NCBI RefSeq assembly: GCF_019891175.1
Contig: NZ_CP072600.1
Span: 3,162,001-3,226,000 of the forward strand
Origin: Leptothermofonsia sichuanensis E412
GTDB taxonomy: Bacteria; Cyanobacteriota; Cyanobacteriia; Leptolyngbyales; Leptolyngbyaceae
DNA: 64,000 nucleotides
Direction: 5' to 3'
Below, piece by piece: positions 1-10,226 of the stretch (position 1 is its first letter; the number at the start of each line of letters is the position of its first letter). Under the pieces are notes generated by a model that was given only the letters and a program-made list of their open reading frames with translations, searched no databases and was not told the origin of the DNA. Both the position numbers and the translations under genes were made by a program.

Positions 1-1
1 T

Positions 2-3000
2 GGCAATACGGCGAAGTTGAGTGAGCCGTTTATGCAGCAGGTATTTATTCAGCGATCGCCCGATCTGACCGACGACCTGGCCTTTGAACGCAAGCTGTAT
101 GTGATCCGGAAGCGGGCACACAAAATCCGGGCAACGGAGGTCGATCCCTTCTGGTATCCTGCCAGTCTTTCTGCCCGGACGCTGGTGTATAAGGGCATGT
201 TGATGACGATGCAGGTGGGACAGTACTATCCCGACCTGCAAGATCCGGATCTGGAAAGTGCCCTGGCCCTGGTGCATTCCCGCTTCAGTACAAATACCTT
301 TCCCAGTTGGGAGCGATCGCACCCCTACCGCTACATTGCCCACAATGGGGAGATCAACACCTTGCGCGGCAACATTAACTGGATGCACGCCCGCCAGTCG
401 TTGTTTGAGTCGGAGTTATTTGGGGAGGACATTCAAAAAATTCGTCCTGTGATCAATGTTGACGGCAGCGACTCCCTGATTTTCGACAATGCGCTGGAAT
501 TGCTGACTCTGTCGGGGCGCTCCCTGCCCCATGCCGTGATGATGATGATCCCGGAGCCGTGGACAGCGCACGAGTCCATGAGCGATGAGAAGAAGGCGTT
601 TTATGAATACCATTCCTGTCTGATGGAACCCTGGGATGGGCCTGCGTCGATCGCCTTTACCGATGGCACGATGATGGGTGCGGTGTTGGATCGAAATGGG
701 CTGCGTCCCTCCCGCTATTACGTGACAAAGGATGATCTGGTGATCATGGCATCGGAAGCGGGGGTGCTGCCCGTGGAACCGGAACGGGTGGCGTTGAAGG
801 GACGGTTGCAACCCGGACGGATGTTTCTGGTGGACATGGAAGCCGGACGGATTATTGCCGATGAGGAAATTAAATCCCAGATTGCTACGGCCCATCCCTA
901 CCGGGAATGGCTGAATCAGCATCTGGTGGATTTGTCCCAGTTAAAAGAGGCACCCAATCTGCGAGAACTGGAGCCTTCTCCCCTGATTCAGCGGCAAACC
1001 GCCTTTGGTTACACCTTTGAAGAGTTACGGCTCTTACTGACTCCAATGGCACGGGATGGGGTAGAAGCCGTGGGTTCAATGGGGGCAGATACTCCCCTGG
1101 CCGTGTTATCCGATCGCCCCAAACTGCTTTACGACTATTTCCAGCAACTCTTTGCCCAGGTCACCAATCCCCCGATTGACTCCATTCGGGAAGAGATTAT
1201 CACCTCGGCAGAAACCACCATTGGTGCTGAGCGCAACCTGCTGAAGCCAGAACCGGAGAGCTGCCATTTGATTAAGTTAAAGACCCCAATTCTGACCGAT
1301 GAAGATCTGGCAAGGCTGAAATATCTGGATCAGGACGGCTTCAAGTCGATGACGCTACCAATCCTGTTCAATCCTCAGGAGGGTCTGCGGGGACTGGAGC
1401 AAGCCTTTGAACAGATTTGTGCTCAGGCAGACCAGGCGATCGCCGCTGGGGTGAGCATCCTGATTCTGAGCGATCGAGGGGTGAATAAGGACAATGCTCC
1501 GATACCGGCTTTGCTGGCAGTTTCGGGCCTGCACCACCACCTGATTCGAGCAGGCACCCGTACACGGGTTGGGATTGTGCTGGAGTCGGGTGAACCAAGG
1601 GAGGTGCATCACTATGCCACGCTGATTGGCTACGGTTGTGGGGCGATCAATCCCTATCTTGCTTTTGAAACCATCGATGACATGATCCAGCAAAACCTGC
1701 TGGTGAATGTGGACTATAAGACCGCCTGTAAGAACTACATCAAAGCCGCCACCAAAGGGGTGATCAAAGTTGCCTCCAAGATTGGCATCTCGACCCTGCA
1801 AAGCTATCGGGGGGCACAGATTTTTGAGGCGATCGGGCTGAACCGCTCCGTGATTGACAGGTACTTTACCTGGACAGCATCCCGGATTGAAGGGGCTGAT
1901 CTGGAAGTGATTGCTAAAGAAGCAGTCCTGCGTCACAGCCATGCTTTCCCCGACCGGGAGGTGAATGGACACACGCTGGATGTGGGTGGCGAATACCAGT
2001 GGCGCAAGGACGGGGAAGCGCACCTGTTCAACCCGGAAACCATCCATTCTCTGCAAAAGGCAGTCCGCGTTGGTAGCTATGACCTTTATAAAATCTACGC
2101 CCGCCAGGTGAACGAGCAGAACCAGAAGCATTTCACCCTGCGGGGACTGCTGGAATTCAAGCCGCGGGAACCTGTGCCCCTTGAAGAAGTCGAACCCGTT
2201 GAGGCGATCATGAAGCGCTTCAAGACGGGGGCCATGAGTTACGGCTCGATTTCCAAAGAAGCCCATGAGACGCTGGCGATCGCCATGAATCGCATCGGTG
2301 GCAAGTCCAACACGGGGGAAGGCGGCGAAGACCCGGAACGCTACACCTGGACAAACGAACAGGGCGACTCCAAGAACAGTGCGATCAAGCAGGTTGCCTC
2401 TGGTCGCTTTGGTGTGACCAGCCTTTACCTTTCCCAGGCAAAGGAAATTCAAATCAAGATGGCCCAGGGAGCCAAGCCTGGTGAGGGGGGGCAACTTCCT
2501 GGCAAAAAAGTCTATCCCTGGATTGCCAAGGTGCGCCACTCGACTCCTGGTGTAGGACTGATCTCACCGCCACCTCACCACGATATTTACTCGATTGAAG
2601 ACCTGGCAGAACTGATCCATGACCTGAAGAATGCCAACCGGGAGGCTCGCATCAGCGTCAAACTGGTGTCAGAAGTGGGGGTAGGCACGATCGCCGCTGG
2701 CGTCTCTAAGGCACACGCCGATGTGGTGCTGATCTCTGGCTTTGATGGTGGCACCGGAGCATCTCCCCAGACCTCAATCAAGCACGCCGGATTGCCCTGG
2801 GAACTGGGACTGGCGGAAACCCATCAGACGTTAGTGCTGAATAACTTGCGATCGCGGATCGCCGTTGAAACCGATGGTCAGATGAAAACTGGTCGGGATG
2901 TGGTGATTGCGGCGCTACTGGGTGCAGAGGAGTTTGGTTTTTCCACCGCTCCCCTGGTGACCCTGGGTTGCATCATGATGCGCGTCTGCCACCTGAACAC

Positions 3001-4174
3001 CTGTCCAGCCGGGATCGCCACTCAGGATCCCCAACTCCGTAAGGATTTTGTTGGCAAACCGGAACATACGGTCAACTTCATGACCTTCATCGCCCAGGAA
3101 GTACGGGAATTGATGGCGCAACTGGGTTTCCGCACCCTGAATGAAATGATCGGACGCACGGATGTGCTGGAGCCAAAGAAAGCGGTGGATCACTGGAAAG
3201 CAAAGGGCATCGACCTGTCCAAGATCCTTTACCAGCCGGAAGTCGGTCCTGAAGTCGGTCGCTACTGCCAGATTCCTCAGGATCACGGCTTAGACAAATC
3301 CCTGGATATCACCGTCCTGCTGGATCTTTGTAAAGAGGCCATTGAAAACGGCACACCTGTCAAAGCCACCCTCCCAATCAAAAACACCAACCGGGTGGTG
3401 GGCACCATTCTCGGCAACGAAATCACCAAACGCCACTGGGAAGGACTGCCAGAGGATACCGTGCATCTCCACTTCCAGGGCAGTGCCGGTCAGAGCTTCG
3501 GTGCATTTGTACCCAAAGGGGTAACGCTGGAACTGGAAGGGGATGCCAACGATTACCTGGGTAAAGGACTCAGCGGCGGCAAAATCATTGTCTACCCCCC
3601 AGCGGGTTCCACCTTTGTGGCGGAGGAGAACATCATCGCTGGAAACGTTGCTTTCTATGGGGCAACCAGTGGCGAGGCTTACATCAGCGGTATGGCAGGC
3701 GAACGCTTCTGTGTCCGCAACTCCGGGGTCAACGCGGTGGTCGAATCCGTTGGGGATCACGGTTGCGAATACATGACCGGCGGCAAAGTGGTTGTCCTCG
3801 GTCCCACTGGGCGCAACTTTGCTGCCGGGATGAGTGGTGGTATCGCCTACATTCTGGACGAGGCAGGCGATTTTACCACCCGCTGCAACACCCAGATGGC
3901 AGGACTGGAAACCCTGGAGGATGCCGAGGAGATTGCAGAACTGCGCCAGATGATCCAGCGCCATGCCGACTACACCGGGAGCCAGAAGGCGGCGAAGGTG
4001 CTGGCGCACTGGGAGGAGATGGTGCCCAAATTCGTTAAGGTCATGCCACGAGACTACAAGCGCGTCTTACAGGCATTGAAGCAGGCGCTGGAAGATGGTT
4101 TGAGTGGGGACGATGCTCTGACAGCGGCATTTGAAGCCAACGCCAAAGATGTGGCGCGGATTGGGGGTAGCTAA
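2..4174 (+). CDS. gltB: Glutamate synthase large subunit, 5' end outside window
   Basis: Transfers the glutamine amide to 2-oxoglutarate, giving two glutamates, in the GS-GOGAT nitrogen assimilation pathway. The reading frame is open from base 2, and the visible protein starts inside the class II amidotransferase domain, so the N-terminal catalytic Cys lies outside the window; a TTG at 17 is not the true start. In order one sees the rest of the amidotransferase domain ([12 protein letters not shown]), the central domain, the FMN-binding synthase domain, a 3Fe-4S cysteine set of the exact C-x5-C-x4-C form ([13 protein letters not shown] near 2970-3005), and the C-terminal GXGXG beta-helix. About 1390 residues are visible of the usual roughly 1530. 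The nearby gltD suggests the NAD(P)H-dependent enzyme rather than ferredoxin-dependent GlsF. Identification is firm; the cofactor is inferred from context. Confidence 0.95.
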   Translation, partial: GNTAKLSEPFMQQVFIQRSPDLTDDLAFERKLYVIRKRAHKIRATEVDPFWYPASLSARTLVYKGMLMTMQVGQYYPDLQDPDLESALALVHSRFSTNTFPSWERSHPYRYIAHNGEINTLRGNINWMHARQSLFESELFGEDIQKIRPVINVDGSDSLIFDNALELLTLSGRSLPHAVMMMIPEPWTAHESMSDEKKAFYEYHSCLMEPWDGPASIAFTDGTMMGAVLDRNGLRPSRYYVTKDDLVIMASEAGVLPVEPERVALKGRLQPGRMFLVDMEAGRIIADEEIKSQIATAHPYREWLNQHLVDLSQLKEAPNLRELEPSPLIQRQTAFGYTFEELRLLLTPMARDGVEAVGSMGADTPLAVLSDRPKLLYDYFQQLFAQVTNPPIDSIREEIITSAETTIGAERNLLKPEPESCHLIKLKTPILTDEDLARLKYLDQDGFKSMTLPILFNPQEGLRGLEQAFEQICAQADQAIAAGVSILILSDRGVNKDNAPIPALLAVSGLHHHLIRAGTRTRVGIVLESGEPREVHHYATLIGYGCGAINPYLAFETIDDMIQQNLLVNVDYKTACKNYIKAATKGVIKVASKIGISTLQSYRGAQIFEAIGLNRSVIDRYFTWTASRIEGADLEVIAKEAVLRHSHAFPDREVNGHTLDVGGEYQWRKDGEAHLFNPETIHSLQKAVRVGSYDLYKIYARQVNEQNQKHFTLRGLLEFKPREPVPLEEVEPVEAIMKRFKTGAMSYGSISKEAHETLAIAMNRIGGKSNTGEGGEDPERYTWTNEQGDSKNSAIKQVASGRFGVTSLYLSQAKEIQIKMAQGAKPGEGGQLPGKKVYPWIAKVRHSTPGVGLISPPPHHDIYSIEDLAELIHDLKNANREARISVKLVSEVGVGTIAAGVSKAHADVVLISGFDGGTGASPQTSIKHAGLPWELGLAETHQTLVLNNLRSRIAVETDGQMKTGRDVVIAALLGAEEFGFSTAPLVTLGCIMMRVCHLNTCPAGIATQDPQLRKDFVGKPEHTVNFMTFIAQEVRELMAQLGFRTLNEMIGRTDVLEPKKAVDHWKAKGIDLSKILYQPEVGPEVGRYCQIPQDHGLDKSLDITVLLDLCKEAIENGTPVKATLPIKNTNRVVGTILGNEITKRHWEGLPEDTVHLHFQGSAGQSFGAFVPKGVTLELEGDANDYLGKGLSGGKIIVYPPAGSTFVAEENIIAGNVAFYGATSGEAYISGMAGERFCVRNSGVNAVVESVGDHGCEYMTGGKVVVLGPTGRNFAAGMSGGIAYILDEAGDFTTRCNTQMAGLETLEDAEEIAELRQMIQRHADYTGSQKAAKVLAHWEEMVPKFVKVMPRDYKRVLQALKQALEDGLSGDDALTAAFEANAKDVARIGGS

Positions 4175-4184
4175 TTTCTCAGTC

Positions 4185-4205
4185 AGGGTGGGCATTGCCC
4201 ACCCT
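4185..4205 (+). terminator. Hairpin directly after gltB
   Basis: AGGGTGGGC (4185-4193) and GCCCACCCT (4197-4205) form a perfect 9-bp stem with a 3-base loop, 10 bases after the gltB stop. There is no clear U-tract, so it may be a repeat palindrome or mRNA-stabilising hairpin rather than a strong terminator. Confidence 0.5.
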
Positions 4206-4236
4206 ACCTACTTCAGCTTTTGCGAGAATACGAATA

Positions 4237-4939
4237 TTGTTTGCAGCCTTTTACTATCCCCATGTAACGATGAGCGCAGATTTATTTAAAAACGCTCTTT
4301 TTCTTTGGGACAAAATAGAGTATGTCGTGCCAGATAAAGAATTTAAACCAGAGTATGAGGATGATGAACTAGCGGAGGCGGTAAGATTTTTCGCTAAAAA
4401 GTATGTGCCTTCTCAATTTGGTAACTATTGGTGGTGGAGAACTTGGCAAATTTGATGATGAAAGTGAGTGTCTTGTCACGATTTCCTTAAAGGTGATGGA
4501 CTTTAAAGATGTGAGTCTATCTCGCCTAATTGAAATAAGGCAGAAAGAGAATTCAGCAACCGGAGTATATTTAAGAGAACTACGGCGTAACTATCTTAAA
4601 AAAATTGAAGAGTATGCAGATCAAATCCGACAAGTAAAGCGCGTACAAGACATTGAGGAGATCAAAAGAGTATTTGAACAGAATATGAGAACTGACTTTG
4701 ATCTGTTGCGAGATGAGCTGAAAGATGAAGCACAGAAAGTAATTTTTTCAAATGAGATGGCAGCGGCTGTGGTTGGTTTAGTAGGTAGCGTCTTGCAACC
4801 AGCCATTGCCCCTATTGGCATCGGCACAGGTGCAGCTTTATATAGAAAGCGTGTTGAATATCGTGCTGCTCGAAATAAAACTTTGCGAGGGCATCCCATG
4901 TCGTGGTTGTATTCAATGAAGAAGATACAAATGATATAA
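4237..4939 (+). pseudogene. Decayed DUF6236-like gene (frameshift and internal deletion)
   Basis: Two overlapping frames each hold part of one protein. The first (from TTG 4237 to stop 4455) reads AFYYPHVTMSADLFKNAL and WDKIEYVVPD, like the N-terminus of DUF6236-type proteins. The second (open from about 4403 to 4939) carries the helical C-terminus ending RNKTLRGHPMSWLY, also typical. The frames differ by one and meet near 4410-4455; the two parts together are shorter than the family I remember, so a middle portion seems lost. AT-rich compared with gltB, as is the rest of this insert. Function of the family is unknown. The family name is from memory. Confidence 0.55.
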
Positions 4940-5067
4940 CTGAATTAAATAGTCCAGACAAAGAAGTTGGTTTAACGACAACTTTCAAGGGCTAACACAT
5001 AGTAAACGATTAACTTCATAGCCTAAAGAAATTTACTACCATAGCTAAAAAGGTATAAAGAAAACTC

Positions 5068-5391
5068 ATGAATACATCACTTATTAGAACAAAACAATAC
5101 ATTGAAGAGCAGGAAGGTTGTTACCGTGTCATCGGTAAACGAGTTTCTTTAGATCCAATTGTTTATGCTTTTCTTGCAGGACAATCTCCTGAAAGTATTG
5201 TTCAATCCTTTCCTCTATTGACGTTAGAAGAGGTGTATGGAGCGATCGCTTTTTATCTCGCCAATCGCTCAGCTATTGATGAATACTTAATCGAAGGGGA
5301 GAAAATTTTTGAGACATTGAGACAGCAAGCCAGAGAAAAAAATACTTTGCTTTACCAAAAGCTATATAACGCTCAAGATAGCCATTCATGA
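5068..5391 (+). CDS. DUF433 protein, antitoxin-like
   Basis: A 107-residue protein with the DUF433 pattern (CYRVIGKRVSLDPIVYAFL, then SPESIVQSFPLLTLEEVYGAIAFYL), a short winged-helix-like fold usually found as the antitoxin of a PIN-like toxin. The stop overlaps the start of the next gene in an ATGA junction, the classic translationally coupled arrangement of a toxin-antitoxin pair. It would bind and neutralise the DUF5615 partner and probably autoregulate. The partner carries a stop codon (see the next entry), so this may now be an orphan antitoxin. Confidence 0.8.
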   Translation: MNTSLIRTKQYIEEQEGCYRVIGKRVSLDPIVYAFLAGQSPESIVQSFPLLTLEEVYGAIAFYLANRSAIDEYLIEGEKIFETLRQQAREKNTLLYQKLYNAQDSHS

Positions 5392-5738
5392 AAATTTGCT
5401 TTCAAGCAGATGCAGATCTTAACCAGGCGATCGTAACTGGAGTTTTAAGGCGTGAACCAACCATTGACTTTCAAACATCAAATACATCGAATTTGCTTGG
5501 ATTAAGCGATTTAGAAGTTTTAGCTTTTGCAGCACAGGAGCATAGAGTTCTTGTTTCTCATGATTAAAGAACAATGCCAAAGTATTTCGCAGAGTTTGTT
5601 AGCCATCAAGTAAGTACAGGTGTAATTATTGTGCTACAGAGCCTGCCTGTTGTTGAAGTAATTGCTAATTTAATCAAGATATGGCACACATCAGAAGCAG
5701 AAGATTGGGTTAACCGAATTGCCTACCTACCTCTGTAA
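5388..5738 (+). pseudogene. DUF5615 PIN-like toxin with one nonsense codon
   Basis: Starts at ATG 5388 overlapping the DUF433 stop. It reads MKICFQADADLNQAIVTG, then LLGLSDLEVLAFAAQEHRVL and VSHD, then a TAA stop at 5565-5567, and continues in the same frame as RTMPKYFAEFVSHQVSTG to a proper TAA at 5736-5738. Family members have a residue between SHD and RTMP, so a single change, for example CAA to TAA, explains the break. Full length would be 116 residues, normal for this PIN-like RNase family. The conserved Asp residues of the N-terminal half are present, but the truncated 59-residue product should be inactive. Confidence 0.75.
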
Positions 5739-5819
5739 TTTTAATAATGAATTGATCGTAGAAGCCTTACTACATTTCGCAATCGCCCAAACCTCAAAAA
5801 AATCAGTTAATCAAAAACA

Positions 5820-6473
5820 ATGCTCATGAAAAAACCAGAAACAGTTAAGAGTTTAGAAGAACTGGGGCGGGTTAAACTCTCCAAAAGTTTTTTCATGCGT
5901 GAGTTTTTGTATTCTGAAATTTCTCAAATTGAAAAGATTCCAAATATCCCAGATGATCCAGAATTAGCGATCGCCGCAGGCAAAAACCTTTGTGAACACG
6001 TTCTGGAACCGATTCAGGATGCCCTTGGTAGAATCAGCATTCGTTCTGCCTACCGTTCCTGCGAGGTTAACGCAAAAGGAGCCGAAAATAAGAATCAATA
6101 TAATTGCGCTGCCAATGAGAAAAACTATGCGGGGCATATCTGGGATCGGAAAGATGGTGAATTTATGGGAGCTACTGCCTGTGTGATCGTGACCTCATTT
6201 ATTCCCTACTACGATCGCACCAAAGACTGGACTGCCCTGGCCTGGTGGATACACGATCATATCGAAGCCTATGCAAACATGACTTTCTTCCCCAAATATG
6301 CGGCTTTCAACATCACCTGGCACGAAAACCCAAACTACCCGAAGTACATCTACAGTTATATGGAAGATCCCCATACAGGTAAAAGTAGCGGCTATTTAAC
6401 TAGAGAAGGAATGGACAACTTTTCTGGCTCACACCAGCAGTTTTATCAGGAATTTATCAACCAAATAAAATGA
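5820..6473 (+). CDS. M15-like peptidase-fold protein, hypothetical
   Basis: A 217-residue soluble protein. The segment SFFMREFLYSEISQ followed by AAGKNLCEHVLEPIQDALGR and ISIRSAYRS resembles the N-terminal part of D-Ala-D-Ala carboxypeptidase-like (M15) domains, often phage-derived. The zinc-binding pattern is not classical: GHIWDRKDG and ITWHENP could supply His and Asp ligands, but I cannot align them with certainty. No signal peptide is evident. It sits in the accessory block between gltB and gltD with AT-rich codon use. Start chosen at ATG 5820; an internal ATG two codons later is equally possible. Confidence 0.5.
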   Translation: MLMKKPETVKSLEELGRVKLSKSFFMREFLYSEISQIEKIPNIPDDPELAIAAGKNLCEHVLEPIQDALGRISIRSAYRSCEVNAKGAENKNQYNCAANEKNYAGHIWDRKDGEFMGATACVIVTSFIPYYDRTKDWTALAWWIHDHIEAYANMTFFPKYAAFNITWHENPNYPKYIYSYMEDPHTGKSSGYLTREGMDNFSGSHQQFYQEFINQIK

Positions 6474-6503
6474 CGCTCTTTCTGGTCTTAAAAGCAATCC
6501 CTC

Positions 6504-7061
6504 ATGGTACAAACTTCACCTGAAAAACTGACTCTAGAGGAGTTTCTGAAATTGCCAGAAACAAAACCTGGCAATGAATACATTGATGGCAAGATTTTTC
6601 AGAAGCCAATGCCCACAACACGTCACTCCCGGCTTCAAAGTAAATTGGTCAGTGCTGTGAACGAAGCGGCTGAAGATAAACAAGTCGCCTATGCCTTTCC
6701 TGAACTGCGTTGTACTTTTGGTGGACGCTCAATTATTCCTGATATAACGGTGCTGAAATGGGACCACATTGAATTTGATGAAAGTGGAGAGCTAATTGAT
6801 GATGGCATGATTGCTCCCGATTGGGCGATCGAAATTCTTTCTCCCGATCAAAGCTCCAATCGGGTGACTGGAAATATCCTTCACTGCCTGACCTATGGTT
6901 GCCAATTAGGCTGGATAGTTGATCCCGACGATCGCTCAATTCTTATTTTTCAACCCAATCAACAACCCCGACTATTTCAAAATCAAAATGTCCTGACTGT
7001 ATTGTCTGAAATTGAACTCAACCTGACCGTAGAACAAGTATTTAACTGGTTAAAAATGTGA
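6504..7061 (+). CDS. Uma2-family (DUF820) endonuclease-like protein
   Basis: A 185-residue protein with the full pattern of the Uma2 family, a PD-(D/E)XK nuclease fold expanded in cyanobacteria: LTLEEFLKLPETKPGNEYID at the N-terminus, RCTFGGRSIIPDITVLKW with the catalytic-type Asp, then APDWAIEILSPDQSS with the E-x-x-S core, and YGCQLGWIVDPDDRSILIF. Usual length is 180-200 residues, so it is complete. The substrate of these proteins is not known; many are linked to mobile DNA. It is the last accessory gene before gltD. Confidence 0.85.
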   Translation: MVQTSPEKLTLEEFLKLPETKPGNEYIDGKIFQKPMPTTRHSRLQSKLVSAVNEAAEDKQVAYAFPELRCTFGGRSIIPDITVLKWDHIEFDESGELIDDGMIAPDWAIEILSPDQSSNRVTGNILHCLTYGCQLGWIVDPDDRSILIFQPNQQPRLFQNQNVLTVLSEIELNLTVEQVFNWLKM

Positions 7062-7166
7062 AGATGATGGATCGCTGAAGTCTTCAGGGCGATCGCGCAA
7101 ATTGTAGATCCTTGAAAATTTAATATTGCTTTAGCTAAGGGGAGGATTCTTAAACTTAAATTTTGC

Positions 7167-7445
7167 TTAATTTGCATTCGCTGATAACACCCGGATAATG
7201 GCAATATGTGCGGGACTATAGGTGGAAAGAACTACCACAAAAGCAGTTGTGATGATAACCCTGGTCGCCATCTTCACCATGCCGTCCATATCATTCTGGT
7301 AAATACCAAATCTATAATCTGGTCTGTAGTCTGGCTTTTCAAACTTAAGCTTATGGTTTAACTGGCTTAATTCCTCCCGCACTTGATTTTCCTGCCCACC
7401 CCATAAAAGTTCTGAGTCCACCCTGCTAACCGAGCATAACCCCAA
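7167..7445 (-). CDS. Possible small membrane protein, doubtful
   Basis: An open frame opposite to gltD in the 400-base spacer between the Uma2 gene and gltD. The first part, [13 protein letters not shown], has no features; the C-terminal half contains a hydrophobic segment ([14 protein letters not shown]). I recognise no family. It starts 14 bases upstream of gltD and would overlap its promoter region. It may be a fragment of a lost gene or chance; nothing else was seen in this spacer. Confidence 0.22.
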   Translation of the reverse strand: MGLCSVSRVDSELLWGGQENQVREELSQLNHKLKFEKPDYRPDYRFGIYQNDMDGMVKMATRVIITTAFVVVLSTYSPAHIAIIRVLSANAN

Positions 7446-7459
7446 AACCGAGACACACT

Positions 7460-8944
7460 ATGGGAAAACCGACTGGCTTTATTGAGTACCTGCGTGAAGT
7501 CGCATCCGAAACCGCACCCCTCGATCGCATCCGCAACTGGGATGAGTTCCACCTGCCCATGCCAGAAGAGAAACTCCGGATCCAGGGTGCACGCTGTATG
7601 GACTGTGGCACACCCTTCTGTCACACAGGCACCCTGATCAGTGGTATGGCAAGTGGTTGCCCCATCAACAATCTGATCCCGGAATGGAACGACCTGGTCT
7701 ATCGCGGTTTGTGGAAAGAAGCCCTTGATCGCCTGCACAAAACCAACAACTTCCCAGAATTTACCGGGCGAGTCTGTCCTGCTCCCTGTGAAGGTTCCTG
7801 TGTGTTGGGTATCCACAACCCACCTGTGACGATCAAAAACATTGAGTATTCCATTGCCGAAAAAGGCTGGCAGGAAGGCTGGATCACCCCCAATCCGCCA
7901 GTAAAACGGACTGGAAAGAAAATCGCGATCGTGGGTTCCGGTCCCGCTGGACTAGCTGCTGCTGCTCAACTGAACACCGCTGGACACTGGGTAACCGTGT
8001 ACGAACGCGCCGATCGCCCCGGTGGGCTGTTGATGTATGGCATTCCCAATATGAAGCTGGATAAGGAAAAAGTCGTGTTACGGCGGCTGAATGTGCTCGA
8101 AGCAGAGGGAGTGACCTTCGTCTGCAACACGGAAATTGGGAAGGATTTGCCTGTTGAAACGCTGCTGCACAACTTTGATGCCGTTGTGTTGTGTATTGGA
8201 GCCACCCGACCGCGTGATCTCCCAATCGAAGGACGGGATTTGAAGGGCATTCACTTTGCGATGGATTTCCTGACTGCCAACACCCAGGCAATTCTGGACA
8301 AACAGCCTAACGAAAACTTTATCTCGGCAGCAGGCAAGGATGTGGTTATCATTGGCGGTGGGGATACGGGCACCGACTGTGTGGGAACATCCCTGCGCCA
8401 CGGCTGTAACAGCGTGACCCAGCTAGAAATCATGCCCATGCCACCTAAGGAACGTGCCCCAGAGAATCCCTGGCCCGAATATCCCAAAGTCTACAAAATG
8501 GACTACGGACAGGAAGAAGCTGCCGCCAAATTTGGTGAGGATCCCCGTGTTTACACCACGACGGCAACCAGGTTTGAAGGTGATGAAGCCGGCAACGTCA
8601 AAGCCATTCATACCGTCCAGGTCCAGTGGGAGCGAAATGATAAAGGTCAGTTCATCCCCACCCATGTCCCCGGCACCGAACAGGTGATTCCGGCTCAACT
8701 GGTGCTGCTGGCAATGGGTTTCCTGGGTCCCGAACAAATGTTGATCGATGCTCTGGGACTTGATCGCGATCCCCGCAGTAATATCAAAGCCGACTATGGC
8801 AGGTACACCACCCGCATCCCTGGTGTCTTCGCCGCTGGTGATTGCCGCCGGGGTCAAAGCCTGGTTGTCTGGGCATTCAACGAAGGACGGGAAGCCGCCC
8901 GCGAATGCGATCGCTACCTGATGGGCAGCACGGATCTCCCCTGA
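7460..8944 (+). CDS. gltD: Glutamate synthase small subunit
   Basis: A 494-residue flavoprotein that passes electrons from NAD(P)H through FAD and 4Fe-4S clusters to GltB. The N-terminus carries two cysteine groups ([10 protein letters not shown] and CPAPCEGSC) for the 4Fe-4S clusters, then a FAD Rossmann motif ([13 protein letters not shown] near residue 155) and a second nucleotide motif ([12 protein letters not shown] near 295). The C-terminal [18 protein letters not shown] closes the FAD site. Start at ATG 7460 fits the family N-terminus [13 protein letters not shown]. It is the natural partner of gltB, but an accessory insert of about 3.3 kb lies between them, so it probably needs its own promoter. 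Confidence 0.95.
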   Translation: MGKPTGFIEYLREVASETAPLDRIRNWDEFHLPMPEEKLRIQGARCMDCGTPFCHTGTLISGMASGCPINNLIPEWNDLVYRGLWKEALDRLHKTNNFPEFTGRVCPAPCEGSCVLGIHNPPVTIKNIEYSIAEKGWQEGWITPNPPVKRTGKKIAIVGSGPAGLAAAAQLNTAGHWVTVYERADRPGGLLMYGIPNMKLDKEKVVLRRLNVLEAEGVTFVCNTEIGKDLPVETLLHNFDAVVLCIGATRPRDLPIEGRDLKGIHFAMDFLTANTQAILDKQPNENFISAAGKDVVIIGGGDTGTDCVGTSLRHGCNSVTQLEIMPMPPKERAPENPWPEYPKVYKMDYGQEEAAAKFGEDPRVYTTTATRFEGDEAGNVKAIHTVQVQWERNDKGQFIPTHVPGTEQVIPAQLVLLAMGFLGPEQMLIDALGLDRDPRSNIKADYGRYTTRIPGVFAAGDCRRGQSLVVWAFNEGREAARECDRYLMGSTDLP

Positions 8945-9163
8945 ATAGCTGTCCAGGAGAGGAGTAGGGAGTGAAGGGTGTTTGCCTTTGGCATTCCAGC
9001 AGAATGATATGAGGCATGAAGTAATCTTCAGCTTTCATCTTCATCCTTACCTTCTTCTGGTTTTTCTCCTGTCCTGACACTCAACGCTTCGCTCCTCAAA
9101 CCGTTCTGTGCTCTCTTTGTTCTCTTTCACTTCCTCACTTCTCACTCCTAACACCTTACCCCT

Positions 9164-9376
9164 ATGGACTCTCCTCCCCCCCAGACTGTGTTTGACAATC
9201 TCGAACTGCTGGAGCAGGTAGATATTGTCAAAAGCGCGTTTTATCGGCAACAGGCTCAAGAAGTGCTGGCAGACTCCAGAGTCAGTCTGAGATGGCGACA
9301 GGCGATCGCCGATCGTCTGATCCACGCCAACCATTTACTGGAAATGCAAACGGTTAACGGCGACGATAGCTATTGA
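9164..9376 (+). CDS. Small hypothetical protein
   Basis: A 70-residue, mainly helical, soluble protein starting MDSPPPQTVFDNLELL and containing YRQQAQEVLADSRVSLRWRQ. No family recognised. It lies 219 bases after gltD behind a pyrimidine-rich spacer. GC content and codon use match the core genes around it, which supports it being real, but there is no strong ribosome binding site. Confidence 0.45.
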   Translation: MDSPPPQTVFDNLELLEQVDIVKSAFYRQQAQEVLADSRVSLRWRQAIADRLIHANHLLEMQTVNGDDSY

Positions 9377-9401
9377 TGGATGTGCAGTTATTGATGGGAT
9401 G

Positions 9402-9612
9402 TGCGACAATCCCCAGATCCCTGGTGTCTGGGAGAATGATTCGATCAATTTGACTGGAGTCAAGGAGTCCCTGGAGATCCTGGCTGCCAGAAGTTTTTCA
9501 CCACGAGGCACAAAGGGATACAAAGTTTCTTAGTGCCCGTTTCTTAGTGCGCTTTGTGTCTTCGTGGTTCAACCTAAAACTGGCGCGTTATTTTCGGCAA
9601 CCTGCACTGATG
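9402..9612. repeat. Two dispersed palindromic repeat copies
   Basis: Bases 9402-9488 match 46831-46917 (shared core GTGCGACAATC, CAGATCCC, GGTGTCTG); bases 9551-9612 match 46030-46088 in inverted orientation (shared GTGGTTCAACCT, AAACTGGCG, GTTATTTTCGGCAACCT). Both copies sit in gene-free spacers, here between a small ORF and ycf34. Nothing else is seen in this 298-base spacer. Confidence 0.7.
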
Positions 9613-9674
9613 GACTGTCAGGAATTGTTTTGAGGCTTGAAAGCCCCAAAAGAATACGCCCTTTCCAGTCTGCT

Positions 9675-9923
9675 CTACGTTGGCACCAGTTCGCCAGGGC
9701 GTAGTTTTGCCCACTTACCCATCTCTTCCTTAAAGCTGAGACAACCCACCACATCCCATTCCATCTCAATGATGTCGTCCCGGTGGCGAATGTTGACGTT
9801 GATCGTGGGTTCCGTTGCCTCAAAATCTGGAGTTTCAGTCAGGTGGGGTTGCTGGTGTTGATGCTCGACCGCGTGGTAAGTGGTGCAGCGATCAACATAG
9901 TGACAGTTAACACAAATACACAT
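9675..9923 (-). CDS. ycf34: Ycf34 family Fe-S protein
   Basis: An 82-residue protein starting MCICVNCHYVDRCTTYHAVE and ending KLRPGELVP, the signature of Ycf34, found in cyanobacteria and red-lineage plastids. The N-terminal cysteines (C2, C4, C7, C12) are conserved; Synechocystis Ycf34 has been reported to bind a 4Fe-4S cluster and to affect photosynthetic electron transport. The length is normal. It is transcribed divergently from cca. Confidence 0.92.
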   Translation of the reverse strand: MCICVNCHYVDRCTTYHAVEHQHQQPHLTETPDFEATEPTINVNIRHRDDIIEMEWDVVGCLSFKEEMGKWAKLRPGELVPT

Positions 9924-10226
9924 AACCTATCCCTCAACAGGTGGGACATGAAGTGACGGAAACGGATGCTTTTCTGTTACTCTAGCTCAGATGAGCAAAT
10001 TATTTCAGCCAGCGTCACGAAGATTTTCGTTGCCGTGTGTCGGGAATGGTTGACAACGCCAGGCTGGAGTTGGGAAGGAAAAATGAGGCAATCAGTCCTG
10101 GGCAACGGTTCTTTCCCAGGCAGGGTTGCAGTTTGTCCATTGCCTGTTGTTTCTGTTTATTTCTGTTTGCGATCGCTGAAAAGGACTGGATTGAGTTACA
10201 CCGATTGTCTGCCAAGTGTTTCTGAA

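Noticed and set aside
17-19. TTG as the start of gltB
   Set aside because: The frame is open to the window edge and the residues before it (GNTAK) fit the family, so the gene starts upstream of the window.
1355-2539. Long open frame antisense to gltB
   Set aside because: It lies wholly inside the strongly conserved gltB coding region and encodes no recognisable domain; it is a by-product of GC-rich codon use.
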